Source: Leptodontidium sp. MPI-SDFR-AT-0119
Lineage: Eukaryota; Ascomycota; Leotiomycetes; Helotiales; Leptodontidiaceae
Length of the DNA: 64,000 nucleotides
Direction: 5' to 3'
Assembly (NCBI GenBank): GCA_020726505.1
Contig: JAHLEZ010000001.1
Span: 4,898,001 to 4,962,000, forward strand
Position numbers and translations under genes: made by a program. Position 1 is the stretch's first letter, and every line of letters starts with the position of its first letter. Of the stretch, positions 22,185-34,070 are shown piece by piece. The notes beneath the pieces were generated by a model. That model was not told the DNA's origin, ran no database searches, and saw only the letters and a list, made by a program, of their open reading frames with translations.

Positions 22185-24568
22185 ATGCGCTTCAACGAGG
22201 ATCGGTATTGTACTTGTCGAAGTGGCGAGTGTTAAGTAGCTGTGGCAGTTACTTTGGTCATATTGTAAACTTGTCCGCCATCTATGAAAACTCTGTTGGT
22301 CTGATGGTTTGTTTTGAAAATTCTCCTTTTACTTCCTTCACAAAAGTGAAAACTCGTCTGATCCAGATTGTTATGGCCGGCTCGTGTTGCGAGAAATAAC
22401 GACGTTTATTCACCTTAAGAAAACTCCAACGCAAGCATATACTCTGAATATTCCAAGTGACTAGATCCTTTCCCACCTATGTTTTACAAGCAGTCCAGAC
22501 TTATGTCTCTCATCTAACCTACGTTTTGTGGCACATTCTCGCAGGGGTGACACGTGCTGGCTGAATGGCGCTAAGCGAGTCCCTAATTGGATCCCTCCAA
22601 AGTCAATACAACCCGGATTATAGCTTTCTGGCTACATTGTGCAGCAGATAAGTCGGCACCAGTACAATATATGAGAACCACTGCCCGTGTCCCAAATCCA
22701 GCCTAGTACCTGGACACGCGCAGCAAGATTAGAATGGATTGCCTTGGCTAGAACACTGACGAAGTTTGAGGACATGCTGTTGAAACTTACCACAATGTGA
22801 GTGAGATTGAATTCGTCATCCTGTTAGTATGATATTTTGGTATTGATCATATATCTTTATTGATTTGATTTTATATGATTGATTGGGTTCTCTTTCGGGT
22901 AACACTTCAAGCTCTTCCTCAAGTAATGCTAGACTGTCTTGGCAATACAGTAAGTACAAGAAGGCGACAAGAGATTCCGACCATAAACAAGCTATTTGAG
23001 GCCTTTTCTGTTCACACTCTCACATGTGTGTGTAATGTTGTGCGATCGTGTGATATCATCCAGGCTCTAGATAGCCACTTCCCCCGCACGTTGTGTCACC
23101 ACGCGGAGAAATTCAAGATCTAAGCATGTAACGGCTCCGAATAATTGATCAGATAGACGCAGTGTTCCTATATTATCCGATCGACACTTCTTTCTGCTCT
23201 GTGAAACATCGAGTAATTCAAGACACAAAAAGTCCGGCAAGGGCAAGAAACCCACACCTGCTCAGATGTGGTTGAGGTGTCGTTTCACTATGTGTTCTGT
23301 GTATCTCCTTTTGTCTTTGCACTACAAAAGATCCAGGAATTCCCAGTTTATATCGGGGAATTTGTTGCTTCTCAATTCGTCCGTTATTGTCAGGCGGCTT
23401 CGATCTGACCGCAAGACTGCTGTTTGTCGCTTCCCATTTTGCTTTGAACGAACCCGATTAGGCGAAAAGTCAGGATCCATTCAACGTCACCACAACCACG
23501 AACCATCTTAGAATCATCAAATTCCATACATCCTTAATCTCATAAAGGCCAGCCCAGTCAACTGGCTTTCGCGCCCATCTCCGAACCTCGACTTTGTATT
23601 TTCCTAAATCAGAAAAGTAAGCCATGTTTGATGTCTCACTGCACAACACAATTTCAAACTCTCAAAATCACCGAGCAAGATCTTTGCTGATCCGGTTTTG
23701 TCTCTGATCTGACTCTAGTGTTTATCTGGCAAATCGGCATGGCCACTTGGGACAAAGCTAGCGTTGCTGCGCAACATGACATCTCTGTCCCTCTCTCAGC
23801 CTAGAGATGGCCGTGTGCCGTCAGAGCTAGAAGCCAGAATAGTCTAGTGGACACTTTCACGCAGCCTATTTCCCAGACAACGCCATGATCTAAAGGTACG
23901 ATCCGATGATGGCGTCAAGCTAACGTATCTTCAGCAGATCATTAATCTTGATTGCCCGAGGCACTGCGGGTGTGATTGGTGCGATAGAACTTCAGACGAA
24001 GCTACGAGACGGCTGCATTCCTCAAGGGACCTATTTTTTCGCGCTGGACATAGCTTTGCCTTTCAGCTGTATTGGGATTGAGAGTATCCTTCAAAGTCGT
24101 AAGTGAAGAGCCGTCGCGGTGTTGGCGCTGGCGAGCGGTCCACAACTGCGACCTTTCTTCATTCAGTACAATGTTTGGATCTAAAGATCTGGCAGCTCTT
24201 AAGTACAGAGCATGTGAGAGATGCAGTTGCAAAGTGTAACGCAAACTTCTCAGACAGTAGTTGTCTGTTGCCAAAAGGGTCGACCTCTTCAAGTCTCTTG
24301 TGAATCAAACTATCATTCTTCCCAATATTAAATATCTCACCATCAGGGTCATCTTTCCACTCTCCCCTAGTACGCGACCGCGATATTCGCTACCGAAGAA
24401 ATCCAATACACGCGATACTATATCAATCCTTCATCACACACTCTCCGTGATATTTGGAGATCAGAACGGTGATCTGGAGAGCATATCAAAAATATTTCTA
24501 CCAATTGAGCATCTTTTCCCCTTCCTCCCTCACCATTTTACTTTCTTTGCATTTGCACCTCCTCAAAC
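22185..24568. other. 2.4 kb gene-free stretch
   Basis: I find no supported gene between the HET gene and GH81. Reading frames reach about 96 codons on either strand but lack motifs and plausible splice partners. There is no obvious terminal repeat or transposase fragment. The last 250 bases, T/C-rich, are likely the GH81 promoter and 5' UTR. Confidence 0.5.
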
Positions 24569-27418
24569 ATGAAAGCATCGGTATGGCTAACTATCTTGGA
24601 GGCTATTGCAGTTACTGCAGCGCCTCCTAGCAGGAGACAAATTGGTAACTTCGAGTCGGTTATCACTATCACAGACTTTGTAACTGATACTGCTACAGTC
24701 ACAGTTTTCCAACAGACCGACAATAGTCCTCCCTCCATACCCCCAGCTCTAGAAAACACAAGCCCACTAGCCACTAATAGTCTCGTTTTGATTCCAATTA
24801 CCTTGATCACTACCGGAGGGATATTCTTTGGCTCTGTCAGTACGTCGACAGTAACTCCAAGTGTGTCTGTAATCACTACCTCGGCCAGCTCTGGTACTGC
24901 TCAAATCCTGCCAACACTCAGTACTACAAATCCAAACACGTCAGGAACTGTCATCACAAGTCTGAACACCACTGGGGTTCCGACTTCAGCACCTCTGATC
25001 AGTACCTCAATCTCCACGCCGAGCACGACAATCTCACCAACTGCTCCAGTCACTTCTCCAACAAGCTCAGTGGAACCAGGAATGACTTCACAAAATATCT
25101 TCCAGCCGGTAGCTACCGATGCGCCGCCCTCTGTCATTGGAAGAAGAACGGACCACCCAGTACCTAGACTTGGAATCCAACCCCAGTCAGCCCCAATCGG
25201 TACCAACAAGTTCTACGATAACTTCTTCCTCGGTAGTCAGACTGCTGCAACATGGACCCATCCATACTCGATCGCTTGGTCTCGAGGTAACGGAGCAGCT
25301 AAGAGTTGGGGAATGACTATTACGCACATCGACAATGATCAGAAGGCCTATGGCCCGGACCCGGCCGCCAACCCTGTCCGATATTTTGCTAATCCCATTG
25401 GTATTCAGTCTCTAGCTCTATCAGCGAGTGAGCTTGGAGAGTCGACCACCATCTCAATGGACTCACTCACAGCTTTCTCTGCGAACATTAATCTGTCACC
25501 AGGTGCTGGAGCTGCTCCAGTCATCACCTTCCCTCTCGTCCAAGGAATGGGATTCGTCACTGGGATTTACACTGGCGGAACACCCATTCTGCAGAGCGGT
25601 GTCTTCTTTCGTTCCATTACGAGAGCTTCTACTGATCCGAAGCCAGGTGTGACCAAATATACCATTCTTCTTGAAGATGGCAAGACCTGGCTCCTGTATG
25701 CGTACTCGACCGACGCCGCTGGACTTGAATTTACAGTGGTGAACCCCGGCCTCGCGCAAGCAACTTCTAACTTCAATGGAGTCATCCAGATTGCGAAGAA
25801 TCCTGGTGATGCAGAATCTTTGTTTGATGCTGCCTGTGGAGCTTATGCAACTACTGCTACTGTTTCGGGAAGCACTAATGGGTCCGTAGCCTCTTACACA
25901 CTATCCTTCTCGAAGGGCGGCTTGGCAGATACTACTCTGGCTATGTTCGCTCTCCCACATCATGTTCAGTCATTCGCTCCACGAACATCTTCAGTTATGA
26001 CGGATGTCCAATTGACTACGACTACTAAAGGCATTGCGACAGCCGTCGCTGCTGATTCGTGGACCATGGAGGAGATTCTTCCTACAACAATGGGATTTGC
26101 ACCATGGAGCTCACAGAATGGAAACGAGAGGGCCACATTCTCATCTTCCGCCGCGGCTGCAATTCAATCCATTGCCGCAAGTGAAGTGTCACAGGATATG
26201 AGTGCACAGAGCAACCTTGACTCCATGTACTTCAGTGGAAAGGTACGTTCCTCAATATCTTGGAATGAAAAAAAGACTGACATGCAAAATAGGCACTCGC
26301 TAAATTTGCCGGCATTGTTTACACTTTGCATGATCTCGTTGGCGACAAGGCGCTCGCACAAGCTGGTCTAAGCAATCTCAAAGATGCATTCGCCAGATTC
26401 ACGTCCAACACTCAGGCTTTCCCACTCGTATACGAGACTGCCTGGGGTGGAATCGTGTCGTCCGCATCCTATGTGACTGGCAATTCTGGGGTAGATTTCG
26501 GAAACACCTATTACAATGATCATCATTTTCAGTAAGTAGCCCCTTTCTTTCCTCGCTTAGTCTCCTTCAAGCACTCCATAATCGAAAAGAGCACTTACTA
26601 AATACCCAACCAGCTATGGCTACTTCATCTACGCAGCTTCCATAATCGGGTACCTCGACCCATCCTGGCTCCCAGAGAACAAAGCCTGGGTCAACGCCCT
26701 CGTGCGCGACATCGCCAACCCCTCCCCGTCAGACTCTTACTTCCCTGTCTCTCGTAACTTCGACTGGTTCAATGGTCACAGTTGGGCACACGGGCTCTAC
26801 GAGTCCTTCGACGGGAAAGACCAAGAATCGTCCTCTGAAGACAGCATGTCCGCCTACGCGCTCAAGATGTGGGGTCGCACAATCGGCGACGCCAATCTCG
26901 AAGCAAGAGGAAACCTGCAACTAGCCATCACCGCGCGGGCCCTGCAGAACTACTACCTCTACACGAGTGACAACACCGTTTAACCCGCGAACTTCACCGG
27001 TAATAAAGTAGCTGGTATCCTATTCGAGAACAAGATCGACCACACCACCTACTTTGGTACGAACATCGAGTTCATTCAGGGTATCCACATGTTACCTCTT
27101 CTTCCCTCCTCGGCGTTGACAAGAACGCGCACGTTCGTCCAGCAGGAGTGGGATATCTATTTCTCGAACGGAAGAGTGGATACTGCGGAGGGTGGATGGA
27201 AGGGCGTCCTGTATGCGAATCTGGCGTTGATTAATCCGCAGGCTTCGTGGCAGTTCTTTATCCAGCCGGGCTTTGATGTTAATTGGTTGGATGGAGGAGC
27301 GTCGCGGACGTGGTATTTGGCGCTTTCTGCTGGTTTGTCCACCCCCTCCCTTTCTGTCATTTGAGGCTGGAATGTGGATTTGTTTACTGATGGCTTTATA
27401 GGACTTGGTGGAGCCTAA
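24569..27418 (+). pseudogene. GH81 endo-1,3-beta-glucanase interrupted by a stop codon
   Basis: GH81 enzymes cut internal bonds of beta-1,3-glucan in fungal walls, for septum dissolution or wall recycling. Exons are 24569-26242, 26293-26531, 26614-27332 and 27402-27418, for about 881 residues if read through. A signal peptide (MKASVWLTILEAIAVTAAP) is followed by a Ser/Thr-rich linker to about residue 185, then the GH81 fold from VPRLGIQPQ. Putative catalytic residues are visible: DHHFH (Asp634, His638, joined across intron 2) and QESSSEDS (Glu709, Glu713). An in-frame TAA at 26981-26983 follows SDNTV. The frame then continues without further stops through family-like sequence (GNKVAGILFENKIDHTTYFG, WLDGGASRTWYLA) and a last intron to LGGA-stop, so 121 conserved residues are cut off. 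The alternative is a 760-residue truncated but expressed enzyme, or a sequence error. Confidence 0.88.
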
Positions 27419-28124
27419 TCTCTCGTTCGAATAGCATGAACGGCAAACGGCGAGCAACGAATATTCATGAGTGACGAGATGGAATGGAGTAATGTGTAAT
27501 GTGTACTAACCCACAGCACCGACACCGACGCCACATACGAAATGACCAAGAAGGATGGGCAGTGAGATGGATACTATAGAGGGAAGGGTTTCGGCGTTTC
27601 GGTTTATGCTTCATCCATGCTTCGTATTGTTCATTCGGGATTTTCCAAGCCCTACGAGAGACGAAGTAATGGAATCAACAACTCTAAGATAGGATCGGGC
27701 AGATTAACTTGTGGTAATTTGACGCAATGGGATTATGTAAAGTAAAACACGGAGAAAGCGTGTGGTGTTGGGGAGGAAGTTTGTCTTTAACGCACGACGG
27801 AAGGCTATTGTGAGCTGAGGAGAAGTATTGTTTAATTCGACACTCGTCTACTTCTGCTTCTGTGCCTGTCTGCTTCCTTGTCCGTGCTATTCGTATCGTG
27901 GGAAAATAAACAATAACAAAAATACTGCAAATAATCATTGAACTGACTAGAAATGTGCGATGCATGGAAGCACTTGCTTGAACCTGTGTGTGACACCATG
28001 AAATCTACAACCCCAATTTCGTTTTCTCTGCTCCCTTTCCTCCCTGCTCAGCCTAAATAGTGGCCGTTATTAGAGATCGATTCAGCAAATTAGAAAGGAA
28101 ATCTCATGATCACAAGTCACACTG

Positions 28125-28162
28125 AGCTTACCCACAATGAAGAAGCTTACCCACAATGAAGA
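28125..28162. repeat. Perfect 19-bp tandem duplication
   Basis: The unit AGCTTACCCACAATGAAGA occurs twice head to tail, at 28125-28143 and 28144-28162. It lies in the spacer between the convergent GH81 and ADF-H genes. Confidence 0.85.
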
Positions 28163-28460
28163 AAGGTGCCTACGAAACCAGACCAGGGAAAAGGAAAGAA
28201 ATCGGACAGTGTCAAACAAGCGAGCTATCTTCAAATCTCTCAATTTCCATTCCATTCCATTTCCTAATACCGACTACCAACTACCAACTGACTGCTTGAC
28301 TGACTGACTGCCTGCCATCTAACACCAGCCTACTACCTATGCGGTAATATCATGCATACATACGTACATGCATGATTTATTTTCAACCAATCGACTCGCT
28401 CATGCTTGCTTGCACGCTAAAAGAGAGATCTTCAGGAAAACAAACGAGTACCGTGACTCG

Positions 28461-28476
28461 GTAGGTAGGTAGGTAG
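28461..28476. repeat. (TAGG) microsatellite
   Basis: Four GTAG/TAGG units in a row lie in the spacer downstream of the ADF-H gene. It is an ordinary simple repeat. Confidence 0.7.
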
Positions 28477-28867
28477 CCTCCATGGTCTGCGCTCGCTGAA
28501 GAAAACATGTCTCGTCACCAAAAATGCGGTATGACAGGACGGGACAAGGAATTATTAACACAAAAGGGACAAAATTTGGGTGATGTTGGTGGTGGTGGTG
28601 TGATCGACGAGATCTGGTATCTGGGTGGGTATGGTATGGTGTGACCTCCTCGCGAAAGAGAGAGGGATATGGGAGGAGGACAGGTACAAGAAATTACATG
28701 TATGAAGAGGTGGTGGGGCAAATCCAAATATGTCGTAACACGTGCGTCAGGCTGTGTTGTGTTATGAGAAGGCGTATTGGTAGGAGAGGAGGTCAGTATG
28801 TGACGTGAGTTGTTGTGTTGTGGGTTGGACCAGGTATGTGAGGTTGCAAAGAGTGTATGCGGTGGTT

Positions 28868-31800
28868 TCATTGGCCGTAGGCAGCCCAGGTACGGTGTGC
28901 ATCTTGCAGAACTGGAAGTTGATTAGCAACAAAACGAGAAATGTATGCTGTTGAAACTCACTGTTCAGAATTCTCCCCTGGCCAGAACGATCCTCGCATG
29001 CGACCTGTAATCCACCACCCTCAATAAAGTCCAGAACAACACTATTCGGTAGCTCCTGCATCTCAACATCAGGGATTGAAGGTGTTTTGAATTCGCTTAG
29101 ATGGAACCGGCGAGTGGCTCCTGCATTTGCCTTGTCCCGACTGTTTCCGTGAGCACTCAGAGCAGGTGAAATGATGAGGAACCCTTGCGAGTCTAAGAGC
29201 ATCGATCGTCGCTTCCAAAGCAAGCTGTCTGGGAACTGGACATTCACATCGCCAATGTCGACGCTGTTAGATGACATGGAGTTGTTGGAGGGATATGATG
29301 ATGTAATCGACCGAGAATCGCTATTGTGAAGAGGCTCTGATTCTTCGCGAACAGTGGGTGAAATGGCATGTGCAATACTCTTGCGGCTCGCAGAGATCCC
29401 AGAAGACATTCGTCGCATTATACGACTTGCTCTGTTTGACTTCTTGTCAGCTTTCTCATCACCAGTGGAAGATGTTGAGCCAGCGGTAGGTGGGGGCGAC
29501 AGAGACTGGCCGGGATCGCGGCTAGAGGTTGACACACGACTGCTAATGGACATTGGCCGTTGGTGTGCTGGTGAAGCATGTACTGACGGCGGACGGGATG
29601 ACGATCTCAGTCCAGGGGACGGTGCTGCAGTTTCGATAGTGATGGACCGGCGACGTTCAGAAAATGAAGATCTTCGATCACTGATTAGGTCTTTGATTAT
29701 TGTGATTGATGACCTCCTTTCCTTTGTCGTCGTCGCCTTGGAAGACGTTGATAAGCGTCTCTCTTTCGAAAGCCGTCGTTCTTGAATTGTCTCTTTGGGT
29801 GGCTGCACAATCGCCTTTTGATGGTCTATTACCAGGGGTGACTGCTTTAGGTCCAAAGGAGCGTATTCTGAAGGATCCTTCCCAAGCTCTGATTTGGATG
29901 GAAATGGTTGCGACGGATCCCGTATTATCCGTGCAGTCACTGAGATGGATTCCGGACGGGATCGAGCAGGTAAGGTAGTCGGGATGCCGCCTGACGTAAA
30001 AGCATCTAACCGGCTTCTAACAGACTCAGATCTATCCCGTGGCTTGATGGTTTCTGGCGATGACTCTGGGGAATTTGAGGGCGAGTTCCTTGTCAACGAA
30101 TTTGCGCGCTCGGCAATGGATGGCGACTTGCCGCGAACGGTTCCCTTGCGTACTGAGAAGAAAGCAGGGGACGAGCCTGGCGGAGGTCCTGTTGTCCCAG
30201 TTGGAGTTGCACCAGGAGCCAGGCTTTGTAGCTTCTCTAGAGCCTTGATTCTTTGCGAGATTCCAGATCCCAGATTGACCTTTTTGGCCAATGGCTTACT
30301 TGGCTGCTGATTGATACGATTGAGATATGCAGCACCAGCAGACACAGATCTCGAAGGTGGTCGCTCACTGGAAGGTGGTTCCAGGGTATCGGGTTTCTCC
30401 TTGTGCAAGGGAGTTGAAAATACGCGAGAAAACCTGCTCTGCTCCCCCTGTCGTTTCTTCGGGCTTGGAAACACAGGACTAACGGGTGATTTTGATACAG
30501 ATATTGGCTGAGCCTCTTGAACCACGGCTGAAGAGAGCTCATCCATGAGTTCATCATCCGAGGAAAAGTTCGCCTCGGAGTTCGCGCGGCTTCGAACAAC
30601 GACATCGATATCTGTTCGGATAGGTTCAACAAGTCCTTTGCGCCTCTGTCGCTTCGAGTTCTGCATGTCCGAGCCTTCGTCACCTGTGGAAAACGTACTG
30701 CCAACAGGAGACCTCTGGGGAGGTTCCGAATCAGTAACCGGTGCGGGAAGGTCTCTAATTACGGTATCAGAGTCCTCTTCAGGATCCTGGACATTAAATC
30801 TAGACGTTGGGACCTTCATCCTCCACGATGGCGAAAGCGGCACTTCTCCTTCTGGCACAGGCTCGGACTCTGCACTCAAGTCTTGAGCATGTGACTGCTC
30901 CTTAGGTGATGTTAGAGGGGAGCTGACTTCAATCTCTGGAGTACTTGAGACCTGGATGACTGTTTCACTGGGTCGTGCTGCGATCTCTGCCGTTTTCTGT
31001 ATTGATGGAGCTTCTGACGTCAACTGCTCTTCCTGGGCTTCCTTCTCCCCGACTCCTGGTGCTACCACTTCCGGGGTCTTCGTCCAAGTCTGCAAAGGGT
31101 TGTAAACTGTGGGCGAAAGCTGTTCAAGCTGTTCCTCCGCGGGTTCCAAGGAGGTCAAGAGAATGTTGCTGTTGGCAGTTGGAGTGGTATCCTCACTATC
31201 TGAGCCGGCTTCTTCCATCTCGACTTCCACATGCGGCTCTTCCTGAATAGGCTGTTTATGGCTATTTTGAACCGTCTCATCAGTAGATTCCGATATCGAT
31301 GAAGCCCTGGTCGATTCGGCTCTCTCCGAAGGACCAACAGGGGAGACCGGATAAGAATCTGATCGTGTTGCATCCGATTCGTCTGTCCTTAAAGTTGAAC
31401 TAGCATCAAATGCAATCCCTGAATCATCCGCTTTTGCAAGCATGTCCAACGTGGACATCGTATCCTCGGCTTCTTTGGGCGCTCCATTTGACATACTTTC
31501 ATTCAAGCTCGTCGGGCTTACCAGGATATCTGGCTGACTTGGGGATGTTGGCTCAGCGAGTTTCACAGCCTCCATCTTCTTCTTATTCCGAAGTTGCATC
31601 GCTTTCATCAATCGTGCCTTTTCTGGTGTTATTACAGGCTGTCTAGAGCCTGTACTGGAAGTGGGCGAAATCAACGTAGGTGACGTTAAAGGTTCTGAAC
31701 TTGTGGTTGGTCGTCCACCACTGGTATGGGGCCTGGTTTGAACAATCGGCGTTGGTGAGAGCATTGAATCAGGAACTGCAGGTGGCGAAATTGTCATAGT

Positions 31801-32891
31801 AGGGGGTTCCGAAGGATGTTCCGACTTGGTCCTATCCTTCTCTTTCTTGGACCCTCTGGAAAACAATTTCAGTCCTGCGGGGAGTGTTGAAACTGGGCGA
31901 TAGTATGAAGCTGCTCCGGAAGTATGTGGTCTGCCTCCAACATCCAGCGATGGCCTCGGTCCCAACTTAACTTTGGGTCGTCCTCCGTTTGAGCTATAGG
32001 ACGAGTAGCTATAGAGATCGGGTCTTGTAGACTGCGAAGATTTCCGCCGTTCCGTCGGGGAATATGGTCTTGTATCGTTTCCTTGGGGATCCTTTACAGG
32101 GGAGGCATATGATCCGGCTTCAGAGACCATAGAATTGAAGCTAGTAGATGGCGGAAGACCACTTGGTAGATCTGGCTGTAGTGTAGACTCTGGCAGGGGT
32201 GCTTGTGCCCCTGAAAGTGAAGTTGTTGTTTTTGCAATTGGGGGGAGTTCTTCTGGTACTGTCGATTGTCTCTTTGCTCTTGTCTCTTCCTCAGCATCTT
32301 CCGCAATTTCCATCAAACGCCTCCGCCGCAAAGAACTTGTAGAGGAGGATGTCGATCCTGACGCGGTATGGAGAGAGCATGCGGCAGAGAGGGTTGTGTC
32401 TCGCAGCTCCTTCGCAGTGGTGATCGGGAATACAGTGTCGTGGGGAGAAAATCGTTCTGTGACCGCATTAAAGTGTACCGTAACTCGAGCTACGGAGAAT
32501 GTTTAATTAGCCCAAGGGTTGTTTGTTTCACCCTTAGAAGAAAAAAAGGCTCACCTTGTACCAATCTGGAGCATTCCTCCGGTACGTATTTAATAACCAC
32601 ATTTCTCCTCCTGTATCGCAGAAATCCGAACAATGGTGAAGGCTCCTCGAACTGTGCAATCGCGTTTCGAATTTCCACAATTCCTCCATTTCCTCGCCCC
32701 GACAATTCAATCTCATCCCTCGAAGCGTATTTGAGGAGGAACCTGCGGGTTGTACATGTAAGTATTTGTCCGTCGTTTGCACCACGCAGACACGCGCGAC
32801 GAAGGAGTGAAGCTCACCATCCTCCCGGCTCTGCTACCGCCGCATCATGAGCCTCTTTGATCTTCAGATCGTCCAACCCATTCAGCGACAT
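28868..32891 (-). CDS. ADF-H-type (drebrin/coactosin-like) N-terminal domain protein, long disordered middle
   Basis: Exons 32891-32818, 32742-32555, 32489-28962 and 28911-28868 encode 1277 residues. The N-terminal 140 residues (MSLNGLDDLKIKEAHD, WFLLKYASRDEIELSGRGNGG, FGFLRYRRRNVVIKYVPEECSRLVQARVTVHFNAV) look like the actin-depolymerising-factor homology fold of fungal drebrin-like proteins; this assignment rests on memory of annotated relatives. The middle of about 900 residues is Ser/Pro/Glu-rich and probably disordered. The last 120 residues (DSLLWKRRSMLLDSQGFLIISPAL to SGQGRILNILQDAHRTWAAYGQ) form a compact domain that could be PH-like. The last intron (28912-28961) matters: without it the frame runs on into unrelated sequence. 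Some databases list relatives as GPI-anchored glycoproteins, but no signal peptide is visible. Confidence 0.85.
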
Positions 32892-34070
32892 TGCCCTGCA
32901 ATTGTGTTCTACCGTGGAGTATCGTGTTACTGTGGTTCGACGTCGAGCCCGCTAGTATTTCTGGTATCAGGGGTAAGCTGAGGCGGGAACATTGATACGG
33001 CGAAGGCAGATCCAGCTCCTCTGCCGCTGGCAGACTCTGGACGTGGAATATCCAAAACAAAGAAGCGACCGTTGTGTCGTGGAAGGAGTGTGAAGGAACG
33101 AGAGTCGACGTCGTCTGTCTGAATAGCGAATGCTGCTGCAGTCTTCAACGGTGAAGATGCTCCGGGTCACTTTTTGTTTTGTTCCCCTGGAAAAAGGAAC
33201 AATCGTCCAGGTCGGCCTCGAAGTGGTCCGGGGGTTAGCGTCGGAGAACAGGAGCGGACGCTTTAATTAGGCTAGCCGATGTGATAGAGGAGATGGCGCC
33301 TGCTTATGGTTTGTTGACGCCGACGGCCACCACAGCGCGAATGTATTGATTTTCGAAAGTGGTTTGCACGAAGATGGACGGGTCTCGAGAAAGGCTATGA
33401 TGGGCGTGGTGATGTTCTGCATAAGAGCCCGCTCGTTTCATGGAATCATGCACAGCGTGTTCTCAGCACCTGCAACACCCGGTCCCTATTAACCGCTTTG
33501 ACCTCCATCATAACGCACAGATCTCGCCTTCCAAATAAGCCAATGAGGGTGCCAATTTGAGGCTTCTGGACTCTGAATCTATCACGGACCCTGCCAATCG
33601 GCAGCAATTAGATCATGTGAAGATGTACCGTTACTTTTTCTATGGTTCGGACGATAGATTGGATGTTCGAACATCAAGGGTTGAGGTGTCAAACAAGATC
33701 AGAATCCGGGGTCTACAAATTGGACTGGGGTCGTGTTGATAGGGTTGCGGAAGAGCTGACTAGACTCTCCAATCTAATAACCCCCACCAGAAGAAGAAAC
33801 TTCAAATCAAGTTTTCATATTACCATGCACACGCTGCTGCAAGACTACCTATGTACTCCGTACGCACCCACCCGTCTTGCATAGTAACCGAGCAGAACTT
33901 GCGTCGGGCATCAGACGACTTCTTAGTACAATATCCAGGATACTAACAACAAGCATTGCCAACTCACAAAGTATCAAACTTTCTCAAATCCAAGCATACA
34001 CCCTGGCCAAGGTCTCGAGAACCATGAACTGTCAACCCAATAGCTTCACTTGCAAGGAAACCCATATCAA
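32892..34070. other. Intergenic, upstream of the ADF-H gene and downstream of the 535-residue gene
   Basis: This 1.18 kb stretch carries the ADF-H gene promoter and the 3' flank of the next leftward gene. Reading frames of 60-96 codons occur but are not family-like. No gene is supported. Confidence 0.6.

Larger units (their letters stand above)
27419..28867. other. Convergent 3' region, GH81 to ADF-H gene
   Basis: This 1.45 kb stretch has no supported gene. It contains a perfect 19-bp tandem duplication (28125-28162), ACTG-rich (about 28284-28310) and TAGG-rich (28461-28476) simple repeats, and is probably the two 3' UTRs plus spacer. Confidence 0.6.

Noticed and set aside
22875..23123. 82-codon frame in the gap between HET and GH81
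   Set aside because: No domain, signal peptide or splice partner is visible.
24002..24292. 96-codon minus-strand frame upstream of GH81
   Set aside because: It overlaps the probable GH81 promoter and resembles no family.
26984..27364. Separate small gene downstream of the GH81 stop
   Set aside because: The sequence is the same-frame continuation of GH81 with its terminal intron, not an independent gene.
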